Source: SKHV01 sp963678565 (GTDB taxonomy: Bacteria > Bacteroidota > Bacteroidia > Bacteroidales > Prolixibacteraceae). Taken from it: a DNA stretch of 64,000 nucleotides. Positions 53,617-61,896 of this stretch are shown here, piece by piece (position 1 is the first letter of the stretch; every line of letters starts with the position of its first letter). The stretch covers positions 1,612,001 to 1,676,000 of the forward strand of contig OY782875.1 in NCBI GenBank assembly GCA_963678565.1, given 5' to 3'. The position numbers and the translations under genes were made by a program. Under the pieces are notes generated by a model that did not search any database, was not told the DNA's origin, and saw only the letters and a program-made list of their open reading frames with translations.

Positions 53617-53823
53617 ATGCCAGGATTTAACAGAACAGGCCCGGAGGGACAAGGTTCTCAGACAGGCCGCAAAATGGGAAAATGTAATCCCAACAAGCAA
53701 GGAACAATTGAACAACTTGATGTTAATGAAACTCCCAGTGGGATGGGACGTGGATTAGGCCGAAATAGTGGTAAAGGTGCAGGTCGGGGTTTAGGCAGAA
53801 GAAATGGAAGGGGTAACGCTTAA
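53617..53823 (+). CDS. DUF5320-like Gly/Arg-rich small protein
   Basis: A 68-residue protein starting MPGFNRTGPEGQGSQTGRKM, which fits the small DUF5320-type proteins (MPGxDxTGPxGxGPxTGRxxG) found in anaerobe NifX/ORP clusters. The C-terminal half is a repeat of GMGRGLGRNSGKGAGRGLGR. Only one cysteine (Cys24) remains. I start at ATG 53617; a longer frame lies over the end of the previous gene. Function unknown. Confidence 0.7.
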   Translation: MPGFNRTGPEGQGSQTGRKMGKCNPNKQGTIEQLDVNETPSGMGRGLGRNSGKGAGRGLGRRNGRGNA

Positions 53824-53850
53824 TTTGAAGTAGTTTAAAATGAATTTGCT

Positions 53851-53881
53851 AATAATCGTATACTCACGGTATGCGATTATT
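53851..53881 (+). other. Hairpin between the DUF5320-like and NifX-like genes
   Basis: AATAATCGTATA (53851-53862) pairs with TATGCGATTATT (53870-53881) around CTCACGG. The arms are AT-rich and no U run follows, so it may be an attenuator, processing site or a weak terminator rather than a true end of the operon. Confidence 0.55.
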
Positions 53882-53930
53882 TAATAGAATAAGGAAGAAA
53901 AAACATTTCTAATTCATAATTATAAAAAAC

Positions 53931-54299
53931 ATGACAAAAAAAATCGCAGTGCCTGTTAATGGAACAGGAATATTAGATGCCCATTTTGGACATTGTAAGT
54001 TTTTTGCTTTAATAAATACTGATGGTAATAAAATAATTTCCGAAGAAAAAATTGTGCCTCCCCCACACGAACCGGGTTTGTTACCTCGATGGCTCGGTGA
54101 AAAAGGAGTAACAGACATTATTGCCGGTGGGATGGGGCAAAAAGCCATACAGCTTTTTAATCAGAATGGGGTAAACGCTTTTGTAGGTGCTCCCCAGTTA
54201 AGTGCTGTCGAATTGGTAGAAGGACACCTAAAAGGAACGCTAAGTTTTACGGCCAATTATTGCAATCATGATGCAAACCATGAATGTGGTGGGCATTAA
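53931..54299 (+). CDS. NifB/NifX family protein with Cys/His tail (module 2)
   Basis: A 122-residue homologue of the protein at 35349-35750. It has the HFGHC motif in GTGILDAHFGHCKFFALI (about 10-27), the core IIAGGMGQKAIQLFNQNGVN and a metal-ligand-rich end (NYCNHDANHECGGH). The cofactor-binding fold is of the nitrogenase cofactor-carrier type, and related orange proteins of sulfate reducers bind Mo-Cu-S clusters. No nitrogenase is present, so cluster binding for another purpose is likely. A separate leader of about 107 bp with the hairpin precedes it. Confidence 0.85.
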   Translation: MTKKIAVPVNGTGILDAHFGHCKFFALINTDGNKIISEEKIVPPPHEPGLLPRWLGEKGVTDIIAGGMGQKAIQLFNQNGVNAFVGAPQLSAVELVEGHLKGTLSFTANYCNHDANHECGGH

Positions 54300-54311
54300 T
54301 ATAATCTTGGA

Positions 54312-55154
54312 ATGAGACCAGATTGCTACTTTTGCCATATAAAAACAGTGCAAAACCTTCTTGCTAAGTTTAATCCTCCGATAAATATTGCAGAGGATTT
54401 TATCTTTTCAGTGCATGAAATATTGTGGGATAATCGCAGTATAATTAATCCCAAATTGGCAACTGATATTCACCGCATTGCAAAACAAAAGTTGAATGCC
54501 AAAGATTTGTATGCTAAAGAAAAATTAAGTGCCAATAAATTATTATTAGAAGATTATGAGTATTGGCGGAACTACATCGACAACAGTGACAATCCTTTTT
54601 ATACGGCAGTAAAACTTGCCGTAGCTGGAAACATTATCGATTATGGGGCACACAGTGTTAATGGTGATATTAATCGACAAATAAAAAGTTTACTAAACAC
54701 ACCCTTTGCTATTGACAAATCAAAAGAGTTCAAGAAAGCTATTGGTAAGGCTGAAAGGATATTATACCTGGGTGACAATGCGGGGGAAGTATTTTTCGAC
54801 CGTTTGTTTCTCGAAACCATACATCATCCCAATGTAACTTTTGTAACAAGGGGTGCGCCGGTAATTAACGACATTACAATTGACGATGCCAAACAGATAG
54901 GTGTCGACAAGATATGCAATGTAATACACAATGGTTTCGATGCGCCTTCAACTTTGTTGGAATTTTGTTCCGATGAGTTTATACAAGCTTATAACAATGC
55001 AGACTTAATCATTTCAAAAGGTCAGGGCAATTTTGAAGGGTTAATGAACGAGAAACACCCAAATACATTTTTCCTGCTTATGGCAAAATGCGAACCAATG
55101 GCAGAAATGCTAAAGTGTAGTAAAAATGACCTTATAGTAACTCAGTTAAATTAA
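54312..55154 (+). CDS. DUF89 family protein
   Basis: A 280-residue protein of the DUF89/ARMT1-like fold (damage-control phosphatase family). The start MRPDCYFCHIKTVQNLL with two early cysteines (residues 5 and 8), and the metal-binding stretch ILYLGDNAGEVFFDRLFLE (about 156-174; the DN motif) are diagnostic. A later DLIISKGQGNFEGL (about 236-249) fits the family too. Bacterial members are metal-dependent phosphatases with unknown substrate. It lies between the NifX-like and the ATPase genes with short gaps, and similar linkages occur in other anaerobes. Confidence 0.82.
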   Translation: MRPDCYFCHIKTVQNLLAKFNPPINIAEDFIFSVHEILWDNRSIINPKLATDIHRIAKQKLNAKDLYAKEKLSANKLLLEDYEYWRNYIDNSDNPFYTAVKLAVAGNIIDYGAHSVNGDINRQIKSLLNTPFAIDKSKEFKKAIGKAERILYLGDNAGEVFFDRLFLETIHHPNVTFVTRGAPVINDITIDDAKQIGVDKICNVIHNGFDAPSTLLEFCSDEFIQAYNNADLIISKGQGNFEGLMNEKHPNTFFLLMAKCEPMAEMLKCSKNDLIVTQLN

Positions 55155-55161
55155 TATTGAC

Positions 55162-56061
55162 ATGTCATACAAAATTGCAATCGCAAGCGGAAAAGGGGGG
55201 ACCGGAAAAACAACAGTTGCAGTAAACTTATATACCATGCTACATAAAGCATTTGGCAACAAAATAGAACTGGTTGATTGTGATGTGGAAGAACCAAATG
55301 ACCTGATATTCTTTGGGGGTGCGAAGAAGGAAAAACAGGAAGAGGTTTTTCAATTAATACCCCATATCGATACAGATAAGTGTACTTTTTGTCGTGAATG
55401 TGTTGATTATTGCGAGTTTAATGCCATTGTTGTAATACCTCCTATAAGGTTTGCCGAAGTAAACAAAAGCCTGTGCCATTCGTGTGGTGCATGTTTAGTT
55501 GCCTGTAAGCATAACGCAATTACAGAAAATTCTGAAACAATTGGCTGGGTAAACTCATACCAGACAAAAAACATCAATGGTTTAAAAGAAGGTAGGCTTA
55601 AAATTGGTTCTGCTATGCAAACTATGCTGATTAAAGACCTCAAAAAAAGGGTGTCGCAAAATAATGAAATTGTGATTTTTGATGCCCCTCCGGGAACAAG
55701 CTGTCCAGTTGTAGAGACTATTAGTGATGTAGATTATGTGATACTTGTCACAGAGCCAACCCTTTTTGGTTTACATGATTTAAAATTAATGGTAAACCTT
55801 ATGAAAGAAGTTAAAATACCATTTGGGGTTATTGTAAACAAGGCTGGCTTAGGCAATAATGTAGTATATGAATATTTAAGAATCGAAGACATTGAACTAT
55901 TAGGAGAAATCCCGTTTAGCAAAGATTATGCAAGTATATATGCCAAAGGAAATATTGTTGAAAATACACCTGATAATATAAAACTCAATTATGAAAAAAT
56001 AGTTGAGAATTTATCACATAAACTTATGAAGAATGAAGGAGATAACTATTATAAGTGGTAA
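55162..56061 (+). CDS. MinD/Mrp-type ATPase with ferredoxin insert (first)
   Basis: A 299-residue P-loop ATPase of the ParA/MinD/Mrp class. The deviant Walker A is ASGKGGTGKTTVAVNLY (about 8-24); a ferredoxin insert (about 70-120) has two cysteine sets CTFCRECVDYC and CHSCGACLVAC, each for a 4Fe-4S cluster; the Walker-B-like IVIFDAPPGTSCP is at about 172-184. In Desulfovibrio the two homologous ATPases are part of the orange-protein (ORP) gene set. Role probably in cluster transfer or localisation (inference). It overlaps the second ATPase by 29 bp. Confidence 0.88.
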   Translation: MSYKIAIASGKGGTGKTTVAVNLYTMLHKAFGNKIELVDCDVEEPNDLIFFGGAKKEKQEEVFQLIPHIDTDKCTFCRECVDYCEFNAIVVIPPIRFAEVNKSLCHSCGACLVACKHNAITENSETIGWVNSYQTKNINGLKEGRLKIGSAMQTMLIKDLKKRVSQNNEIVIFDAPPGTSCPVVETISDVDYVILVTEPTLFGLHDLKLMVNLMKEVKIPFGVIVNKAGLGNNVVYEYLRIEDIELLGEIPFSKDYASIYAKGNIVENTPDNIKLNYEKIVENLSHKLMKNEGDNYYKW

Positions 56062-56899
56062 AGGCGGAACAGGAAAAACAACCATTACAGCGGCTTTGGC
56101 GTCGGTAGCTAAAAATGCTGTTTATTGCGATAATGATGTGGATGCTGCCGACCTTCATTTGCTTTTCAATCCAACAATACAAGAAACATACGATTTTTCA
56201 AGTGGGTGGGCGGTTAGCATTGATAGCGAAAAATGTTCTTCTTGCAATCTTTGCTTGCAATATTGTCGTTTTGATGCAGTTCATCAGCATGACAATGGAG
56301 AAATATATATTAATTCCCTGCAATGCGAAGGTTGTCGGTTATGTGAACGTGTATGTCCGAATGACGCAATATCTTCAATTGAAAATACAAACAATCATTG
56401 GTTTATTTCTACCTCTCGGTTTGGAACATTAGTCCATGCCGAAATGGGGCCGGGTGAAGAAAATTCTGGTAAACTGGTTACTCAGATTCGAAAGAAAGCA
56501 AAGGAAATTGGACTGGCTTCTCATCAGAATTTTATAATAAACGATGGGCCTCCCGGAATTGGGTGCGCAACCATTGCTTCGTTGTCAGGAACAAACCAGG
56601 TTTTACTTGTAATTGAACCAACTAAATCGGGGTTTCATGATGTTGTTCGCTTAGTAGAACTTATTCATTCGTTCAATATCGAGACTTATGCCATTATCAA
56701 CAAATTTGATATAAACACAGAGGTTGTGAGGGAAATAGAAACCTTTCTCAGTGAAAATAATATTCCTCTTTTGGCTCAAATTCCTTTTGATGAAAATATG
56801 GTTGAAGCAATGTCATTAGGGCAAACCATTGTTGAGTTTCAGCCCGATTCTGAAATAAGTGAAATTATAAAAGGAATATGGAAAAAGTTAATGAATTAA
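56033..56899 (+). CDS. MinD/Mrp-type ATPase with ferredoxin insert (second)
   Basis: A 288-residue paralogue of the preceding gene. Walker A is IISGKGGTGKTTITAALA (about 6-23), the ferredoxin insert has CSSCNLCLQYC and CEGCRLCERVC, and the Walker B-like FIINDGPPGIGCA is at about 165-177. The two ATPases probably work as a heterodimer, since fused frames overlap and such pairs are usually encoded together. The translation start ATG at 56033 lies inside the previous gene's 3' end. Confidence 0.88.
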   Translation: MKEITIISGKGGTGKTTITAALASVAKNAVYCDNDVDAADLHLLFNPTIQETYDFSSGWAVSIDSEKCSSCNLCLQYCRFDAVHQHDNGEIYINSLQCEGCRLCERVCPNDAISSIENTNNHWFISTSRFGTLVHAEMGPGEENSGKLVTQIRKKAKEIGLASHQNFIINDGPPGIGCATIASLSGTNQVLLVIEPTKSGFHDVVRLVELIHSFNIETYAIINKFDINTEVVREIETFLSENNIPLLAQIPFDENMVEAMSLGQTIVEFQPDSEISEIIKGIWKKLMN

Positions 56900-56912
56900 C
56901 TGGAATATGTAA

Positions 56913-57200
56913 TCAGTTATTAATATAAAATTCCATAATGATAAAGAGCATGAAATATTCTCATGTAAAGCTCCTAAGCGACCAAATGCCATAGGGATTT
57001 CAACAATAAAACTCATTGGCATTGAAAACAATATAATTCATATTGAAATGGTGGATATGCTTAATGGCACTCCTCTTATAGACATAAAACCATTTTTGCC
57101 TAAATATGATAATCGCCTTAATGCAGTGGCAGGATGGCTAGATGAAAAAGATAAAATTCACGTTGAAGCAATGAAGTGTGATGAACGTTTAAAAAATTAA
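56913..57200 (+). pseudogene. trmO: 5'-truncated TrmO/TsaA-like gene
   Basis: An open frame without a usable ATG encodes the C-terminal half of a TrmO/TsaA-family protein: CKAPKRPNAIGISTIKLIGI, then ENNIIHIEMVDMLNGTPLID and IKPFLPKYDNR. These match the family motif PxRPNPIGxSxVxLxxIxG and the VDxxDGTPxxDIKPY stretch. The N-terminal substrate-binding part is missing; a stop at 56910-56912 marks its upper edge. TrmO normally methylates t6A37 in tRNA. Alternatives: a non-ATG start with a partial protein, or a sequencing error. The frame is intact to the final stop. Confidence 0.78.
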
Positions 57201-57236
57201 AACTACGCAGTAATTATATTTTAAAATAATAAAACT

Positions 57237-58925
57237 ATGGCAAAAAGAATAATTGTAATAGGCGGTTCGGCAGCCGGACCAAAAGCAGCAGCGAAAGCAC
57301 GACGTATGGACGAATTTGCAGAAATAACCATGTTTCAAAAAGGACCAGACTTGTCAATGGCTTCTTGTGGATATCCTTATTTTGTTGGTGGTTTTTTCGA
57401 TGACCGGAACAAACTACTTTGTACACCGACAGGAGTAGTTCGCGATCCTAAATTTTACTGGAACGCAAAGGGAATTACAGCCAAGGTGAATACTGAAGTA
57501 ATCAAAATTGACCGGCAAAATAAAACAGTAGAATATATCGATTTAATTACCAATGAAAGAAGTACACAGGAATATGATAAACTTATAATTGCTACAGGGG
57601 CTACTGCAAACAAGCCACCCATACCAGGAGTAGAATTAGAAGGTATTACTACGCTGCAATCTATGCAAGATGCCGATTATCTTCGAAAAATACGGGATGA
57701 GGGTAAAATTAAAAAAGCAGTTGTAATAGGTGGGGGTTTAATTGGTATTGAAACCCTTGAAGCACTGCACCTTGCAGGTATCGAACTTACGATGATTGAA
57801 CTTTTGCCTCAACTTCTTACTTTCCTCGACTGGAAACTTGCCAAATTGGTAGAGAACTATCTGAAAACCAAAGCCAATGTAATTACTAAAAATGGCGTAG
57901 CTGAGTTTATAGGTGAAAATGGCAAGTTAACCGGGGTAAAACTTCAGAATGGCACTGAAATTCCTTGTGAATTAGCCGTTGTAGCTATTGGGGTAAGGCC
58001 AAATATTAAACTTGCCAAAGAAACCAAGCTTGAAATCGGAAGTCTTGGAGGTATTATAGTAAATGAATTTATGCAAACTTCTGATCCCGATATATTTGCA
58101 GTGGGCGATTGTTGTGAAATAAAAAATATAATTTCTGGTAAAAATGTGCTTGCGCCTTATGGCGATCTGGCTAACCTTGAAGGGCGGGTTGCTGGCGAAA
58201 ATGTAATCAAAGGTAATGTTGCAGTTTTCCCTGGTACAATACAAACAGGTATTTGTAAATTATTCGACTATGGTATTGGTATTACAGGCTTGTCCGAATC
58301 CAAAGCCCAAGAGGCCGGAATTGAATATATAAAAGTAGTAAATGCAGGTCCTGATAAGCCGGGATTTATGGATGGTAAACTATTAATCACAAAGTTACTT
58401 GCTCAAAAGGAAACTGGTAAGATTTTAGGTGCACAATGCATTGGCCCGGGCGATGTAAGTAAACAATTAGCAATATGGGCAACAGCAATTAAAGGCAACT
58501 TAACCGTTGATGATATGGTAAATGCTGATTTACCGTATGCACCACCATATTCTCTTGCCATTGACCATAGCATTGCATCTGCCCATATTTTGCAAAATAA
58601 AATGCACGGTATTTTTGAAGGCATTTCAAGCGTTGAACTCAAGGATAAAATAGATGCTAAAGCAGAAGTGTTTCTTCTAGACGCACGTGGAGCTGATGAA
58701 TACGAACAAACTCGATTAGGACTTGGCGAAACACTTATTCCAGTTGGTTTGCTCCGCAAGCGCATTAACGAATTACCGCAGGATAAAAACTCTGAAATCA
58801 TTACCTATTGTAAAATTTCGTTAAGAGGATATGAGGCAGCCGTCTTGTTAAAAGCTCATGGGTATACCAATGTTAAGGTTCTTGAAGGAGGTATTATGGC
58901 CTGGCCTTTTGAAAAAGAAAAATAG
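57237..58925 (+). CDS. CoA-disulfide/persulfide reductase with rhodanese domain
   Basis: A 562-residue FAD/NAD(P)H-dependent flavoprotein. Residues 1-450 are the CoA-disulfide-reductase type: FAD motif IIVIGGSAAGPKAAAKARR, redox cysteine in MASCGYPYFVGG (Cys44), second Rossmann motif AVVIGGGLIGIETLEAL (about 162-178), FAD-binding IFAVGDCCEI (about 283-292). Residues about 455-562 are a rhodanese domain (FLLDARGADEYEQTRLG, active-site cysteine 525 in TYCKISLRGYEA). Enzymes of this build (e.g. the CoA-dependent persulfide reductases) reduce CoA disulfide, polysulfide or persulfide. It joins the NifX-ATPase module in orientation but is separated by a truncated gene; operon membership is inferred. 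Confidence 0.88.
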   Translation: MAKRIIVIGGSAAGPKAAAKARRMDEFAEITMFQKGPDLSMASCGYPYFVGGFFDDRNKLLCTPTGVVRDPKFYWNAKGITAKVNTEVIKIDRQNKTVEYIDLITNERSTQEYDKLIIATGATANKPPIPGVELEGITTLQSMQDADYLRKIRDEGKIKKAVVIGGGLIGIETLEALHLAGIELTMIELLPQLLTFLDWKLAKLVENYLKTKANVITKNGVAEFIGENGKLTGVKLQNGTEIPCELAVVAIGVRPNIKLAKETKLEIGSLGGIIVNEFMQTSDPDIFAVGDCCEIKNIISGKNVLAPYGDLANLEGRVAGENVIKGNVAVFPGTIQTGICKLFDYGIGITGLSESKAQEAGIEYIKVVNAGPDKPGFMDGKLLITKLLAQKETGKILGAQCIGPGDVSKQLAIWATAIKGNLTVDDMVNADLPYAPPYSLAIDHSIASAHILQNKMHGIFEGISSVELKDKIDAKAEVFLLDARGADEYEQTRLGLGETLIPVGLLRKRINELPQDKNSEIITYCKISLRGYEAAVLLKAHGYTNVKVLEGGIMAWPFEKEK

Positions 58926-58979
58926 ATTAATGCCAATTTATTTGAAAATCCGATTATAAACATTTAAAGTTCAAAAATC

Positions 58980-59693
58980 ATGGAAGAAAAACAAGAACAA
59001 CAAGTAGTAAGCATGCCACGTATTGGCGATGCTGCGCCTGAATTTAAGGCCGTTACAACACAAGGAGACATTGATTTCCCTGATGATTATAAGGGAAATT
59101 GGGTGATACTTTTTAGTCACCCAGCAGATTTTACTCCCGTTTGCACTTCCGAGTTTATGACGTTTGCAACGATGGAAAAGAAATTTAATCAGGCTAACTG
59201 CAAACTGGTTGGTTTATCAATTGACGGTCTTTATAGTCATATTGCTTGGCTTCGTACTATTAAAGAAAAGATTGAATACAAAGGGATGAAGGATGTCGAA
59301 GTAAATTTCCCTTTAATTGAAGACATCAAAATGGATGTTGCCAAAAAATATGGCATGATTCAACCAAATGAAGATTCAACAAAAGCGGTTCGTGCAGTAT
59401 TCTTTATCGACCCTAAAGGAATAATAAGAACTATTATTTATTATCCATTGAGTTTAGGTAGAAACTTTGAAGAGCTTTACCGTGTAATAATTGCATTACA
59501 AACATCTGATGAATTTGGAATAGCTACCCCTGCTGACTGGCAACCTGGTGACGATGTAATTATTTCACCCGCAGGTTCATGTGGCGCAGCAAAGAACCGT
59601 ATGGAAGATAGTGCGCTTGATTGTAAAGACTGGTTCTTCTGTACGAAAAAGCTTGATAAAGACGAGGTATTGAAAAAGGTTTTGAAGAAGTAA
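58980..59693 (+). CDS. Peroxiredoxin (AhpC/TSA, Prx6-like)
   Basis: A 237-residue thiol peroxidase. The peroxidatic motif is HPADFTPVCTSEF with Cys55; the family arginine and dimer region follow (SIDGLYSHIAWLRTI, AVRAVFFIDPKGIIRTII). It is longer than 2-Cys AhpC and of the Prx6/1-Cys-like type; the C-terminal extra part (SCGAAKNRMEDSALDCKDWFFC) contains three more cysteines which may supply a resolving thiol. It reduces peroxides and perhaps persulfide-type oxidants. It is 54 bp after the reductase gene in the same direction and may be its partner. Confidence 0.92.
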   Translation: MEEKQEQQVVSMPRIGDAAPEFKAVTTQGDIDFPDDYKGNWVILFSHPADFTPVCTSEFMTFATMEKKFNQANCKLVGLSIDGLYSHIAWLRTIKEKIEYKGMKDVEVNFPLIEDIKMDVAKKYGMIQPNEDSTKAVRAVFFIDPKGIIRTIIYYPLSLGRNFEELYRVIIALQTSDEFGIATPADWQPGDDVIISPAGSCGAAKNRMEDSALDCKDWFFCTKKLDKDEVLKKVLKK

Positions 59694-59695
59694 AT

Positions 59696-59774
59696 GCCCA
59701 CCCTATTTGTTAGCACATTGGCAAGTTACACGAGCCAGGCTCAAACCAAAACTTGCCAAAGAGCTAACAAATGC
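59696..59774 (+). repeat. Structured hairpin element 2 (downstream of the peroxiredoxin)
   Basis: ATTTGTTAGC (59705-59714), ACA, TTGGCAAGTT (59718-59727) pair perfectly with AACTTGCCAA (59750-59759), AGA and GCTAACAAAT (59763-59772). The loop contains ACGAGCCAGGCTCAAACCAA. Same build as element 1 but different stem sequence, so pairing rather than primary sequence is conserved. Confidence 0.8.
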
Positions 59775-60543
59775 CAGCCATGTTACCGCCTTTAAGGGTG
59801 GCTTTGGGTTAGCCCACCCACAAAAAACAAAATAAATTCGTACTCAGTATCAAGGTCAGTGCAGATAGATTAAGATAAAGTATTAGAATTGAAAAAAACG
59901 TGTAACAGGTTGTTTTTTGAGGAGTAAACGCCGTATTGTTGCTGTTCCGTAATTCTTAAACGATCATTACCTTTACTAAGCTAGCAGAGGATGGTTACAA
60001 CAATCGGGTTGATCAGGTTTTATTTTATATGATAAAAGGTTTCGATTTGCTCAGCCACCGGAAAGTAGTTCGCAGCAACTTTTTTTCTAGACTTTTGATT
60101 CCTTTAACTCAATGAAAAAGGAATAGCCCCTCCGGCTTTAGGAGAAGGAAAAAAGTAATTGCAGTGCTGTGGGTACTGTCTTCCTACTTTATCTTGTTGT
60201 AAAGTAGGTCAAAGATCAAGGCACCCAATCAAATTTCATCCTCAACTACCTATAAGCTAAGTGTGGCCGAATGATCTTCGAGTGAGGCGCTCAGCTATCC
60301 GGTCTTACTAAGCTTACATTTGTTTCTGATTCTATTTTCTTGTAGGCCGATCCGATTCACCCTCTTCAAAGGGGGGAATTGCTGCAAGAAAATAAGAATC
60401 AACTAAATATTGAAAGTAATAGAGGTAAAGGCTATTATTTTATATCTTAGTGCAATACACCATACAAACTAATTTTAGATGTATTATTCAGTGACTGTAT
60501 ATACAAGAGTTAACGCCTATTAAAAAAAACGCACCAAACACAC
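59775..60543. repeat. Long repeat-filled gap (copy C)
   Basis: About 770 bp without a gene. Contains ACAATCGGGTTGATCA (about 60000), CCCCTCCGGCTTTAGGAG (about 60126), the AAAGATCAAGGC...CACCCTCTTC block (about 60210-60365), the AACTAAATATTGAAAGTAAT unit and the GTGACTGTATATACAAGAG boundary ending at GTTAACGCC (60509). Shared with copies A and B. Confidence 0.6.
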
Positions 60544-61761
60544 ATGCTAGAGAGAGGATTTTTAAAACCCAAAATTACTACTAATAAAATTGGCAAAAGA
60601 CAGTTTGGGATTGGTTTGGTAATTGGACTTTTCTTTGCAATTTTAATAAATCATTTTTTTAATCTATCCAGAGAAGCATTACGTTCAATTACATTTATCA
60701 ATGATCCTTATATTCTTTCATTTAAGGACTTTAGATTATATGATTTATTTTTTGCAGCATTTTCATCGAGTTTGGGATTTGGAATTACAGTCATTTGTTG
60801 GTTTTATCTTCCAAAGACAAGGATTGATAAAAAATATAGAGCAACCAATATTGTTGCAACTTCCTTCTTTGTTACATTCCTTGCATTTGCAACAGTATCT
60901 CGATTTGGCTCAATCATTCCTGTGATTTTATACTCAAATCTAGGATATGATAATCATCTTAATTTATTAAAGGACTTTTGGTTGTTATTGATTTTGATTC
61001 CTGTTTATGTTTTTTTCGCCAACTGGAACTTGATTCGGTTATTGTTCAAAACAAACAACTGGATAATAATTACGATAATTGCATTCTTAATAAGCACAAT
61101 GTTCTTATTTAAAACAACCAACATAAACCGAGATATTCTAAATCAAAAATATTACACCAAAAATGAGCATAGATTTGAATTCATTGACAATGAGTTTGAT
61201 TCTGCAAAAAAGTACGGTGTCAACTTTTCCGATTCGACTAAATTGATTCTTCAAAAAAGATATGCTGAAAGGACAACTGATTTAGTTCAACAACTAAAAG
61301 ACGCTTTCAATAGAGATAAACTTGTTTCAATTGACACATTAATATTGGAAAAGATAGTAATTCATAATTGCAATAGTATAGCAGGTTCTTGGCACAGACC
61401 AATAGATAGTACTGAGCAAAATTGGTCTTATGCTTTTCCGGAGAATATTTACTATCAAATTTTAAAACACGATATTAATAGTCCTGAGACTCAAATTCTA
61501 TTTGAAATTCTATCAGAGCAAATATTAATCTTTACAGCACGAGATTATGATTGGAGAAATAGACAAGATTTCACAAAAGATGAAATAGACAGATATTATT
61601 ATAAACGAAAAATTCTTTATAACACATCGACAATTCAAAGCAGACTAAAGCATGTAATTGAGAGATTAAGCACAAATGGTAAATACAAAAACTATAATTA
61701 TCTTATTCCTGATTTTGAATTTATTGACATGAGAGGACAAAAGCATTATAAAATTAAATAA
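60544..61761 (+). CDS. Multi-pass membrane protein of unknown function (cassette-like unit)
   Basis: A 405-residue protein with about five N-terminal helices (IGLVIGLFFAILINHFF, LFFAAFSSSLGFGITVICWF, NIVATSFFVTFLAFATVSRF, DFWLLLILIPVYVFFANWNL, WIIITIIAFLISTMFLF) followed by a large soluble tail with many Asp/Lys/Arg residues. No recognised family. It stands alone with boundary GTTAACGCC 33 bp upstream and a boundary hairpin downstream (61767-61896), as the other cassette-like genes do. Codon use is AT-rich, unlike core genes. Confidence 0.6.
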   Translation: MLERGFLKPKITTNKIGKRQFGIGLVIGLFFAILINHFFNLSREALRSITFINDPYILSFKDFRLYDLFFAAFSSSLGFGITVICWFYLPKTRIDKKYRATNIVATSFFVTFLAFATVSRFGSIIPVILYSNLGYDNHLNLLKDFWLLLILIPVYVFFANWNLIRLLFKTNNWIIITIIAFLISTMFLFKTTNINRDILNQKYYTKNEHRFEFIDNEFDSAKKYGVNFSDSTKLILQKRYAERTTDLVQQLKDAFNRDKLVSIDTLILEKIVIHNCNSIAGSWHRPIDSTEQNWSYAFPENIYYQILKHDINSPETQILFEILSEQILIFTARDYDWRNRQDFTKDEIDRYYYKRKILYNTSTIQSRLKHVIERLSTNGKYKNYNYLIPDFEFIDMRGQKHYKIK

Positions 61762-61766
61762 CAGGT

Positions 61767-61896
61767 GTTAACATTTTGTAAATTGCATTGCGGTGTTCGG
61801 TGCAGGTTGTCGCCTCGATTTCCCGCATGATTGTCTTCGTCCTGCAGACGGACAATCACCCGAAATCTACTACTACTCATACAATTTACCGTTAAC
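61767..61896 (+). repeat. Cassette-boundary imperfect hairpin (before the IS element)
   Basis: GTTAAC (61767-61772) and GTAAATTG (61778-61785) pair with CAATTTAC (61882-61889) and GTTAAC (61891-61896). The IS3-family element lies about 10 bp beyond. Confidence 0.7.

Noticed and set aside
34598..56899. A nitrogenase (nif) locus
   Set aside because: NifX-like proteins occur, but no nifHDK, nifE/N or nifB gene is in the window; the name reflects fold only.
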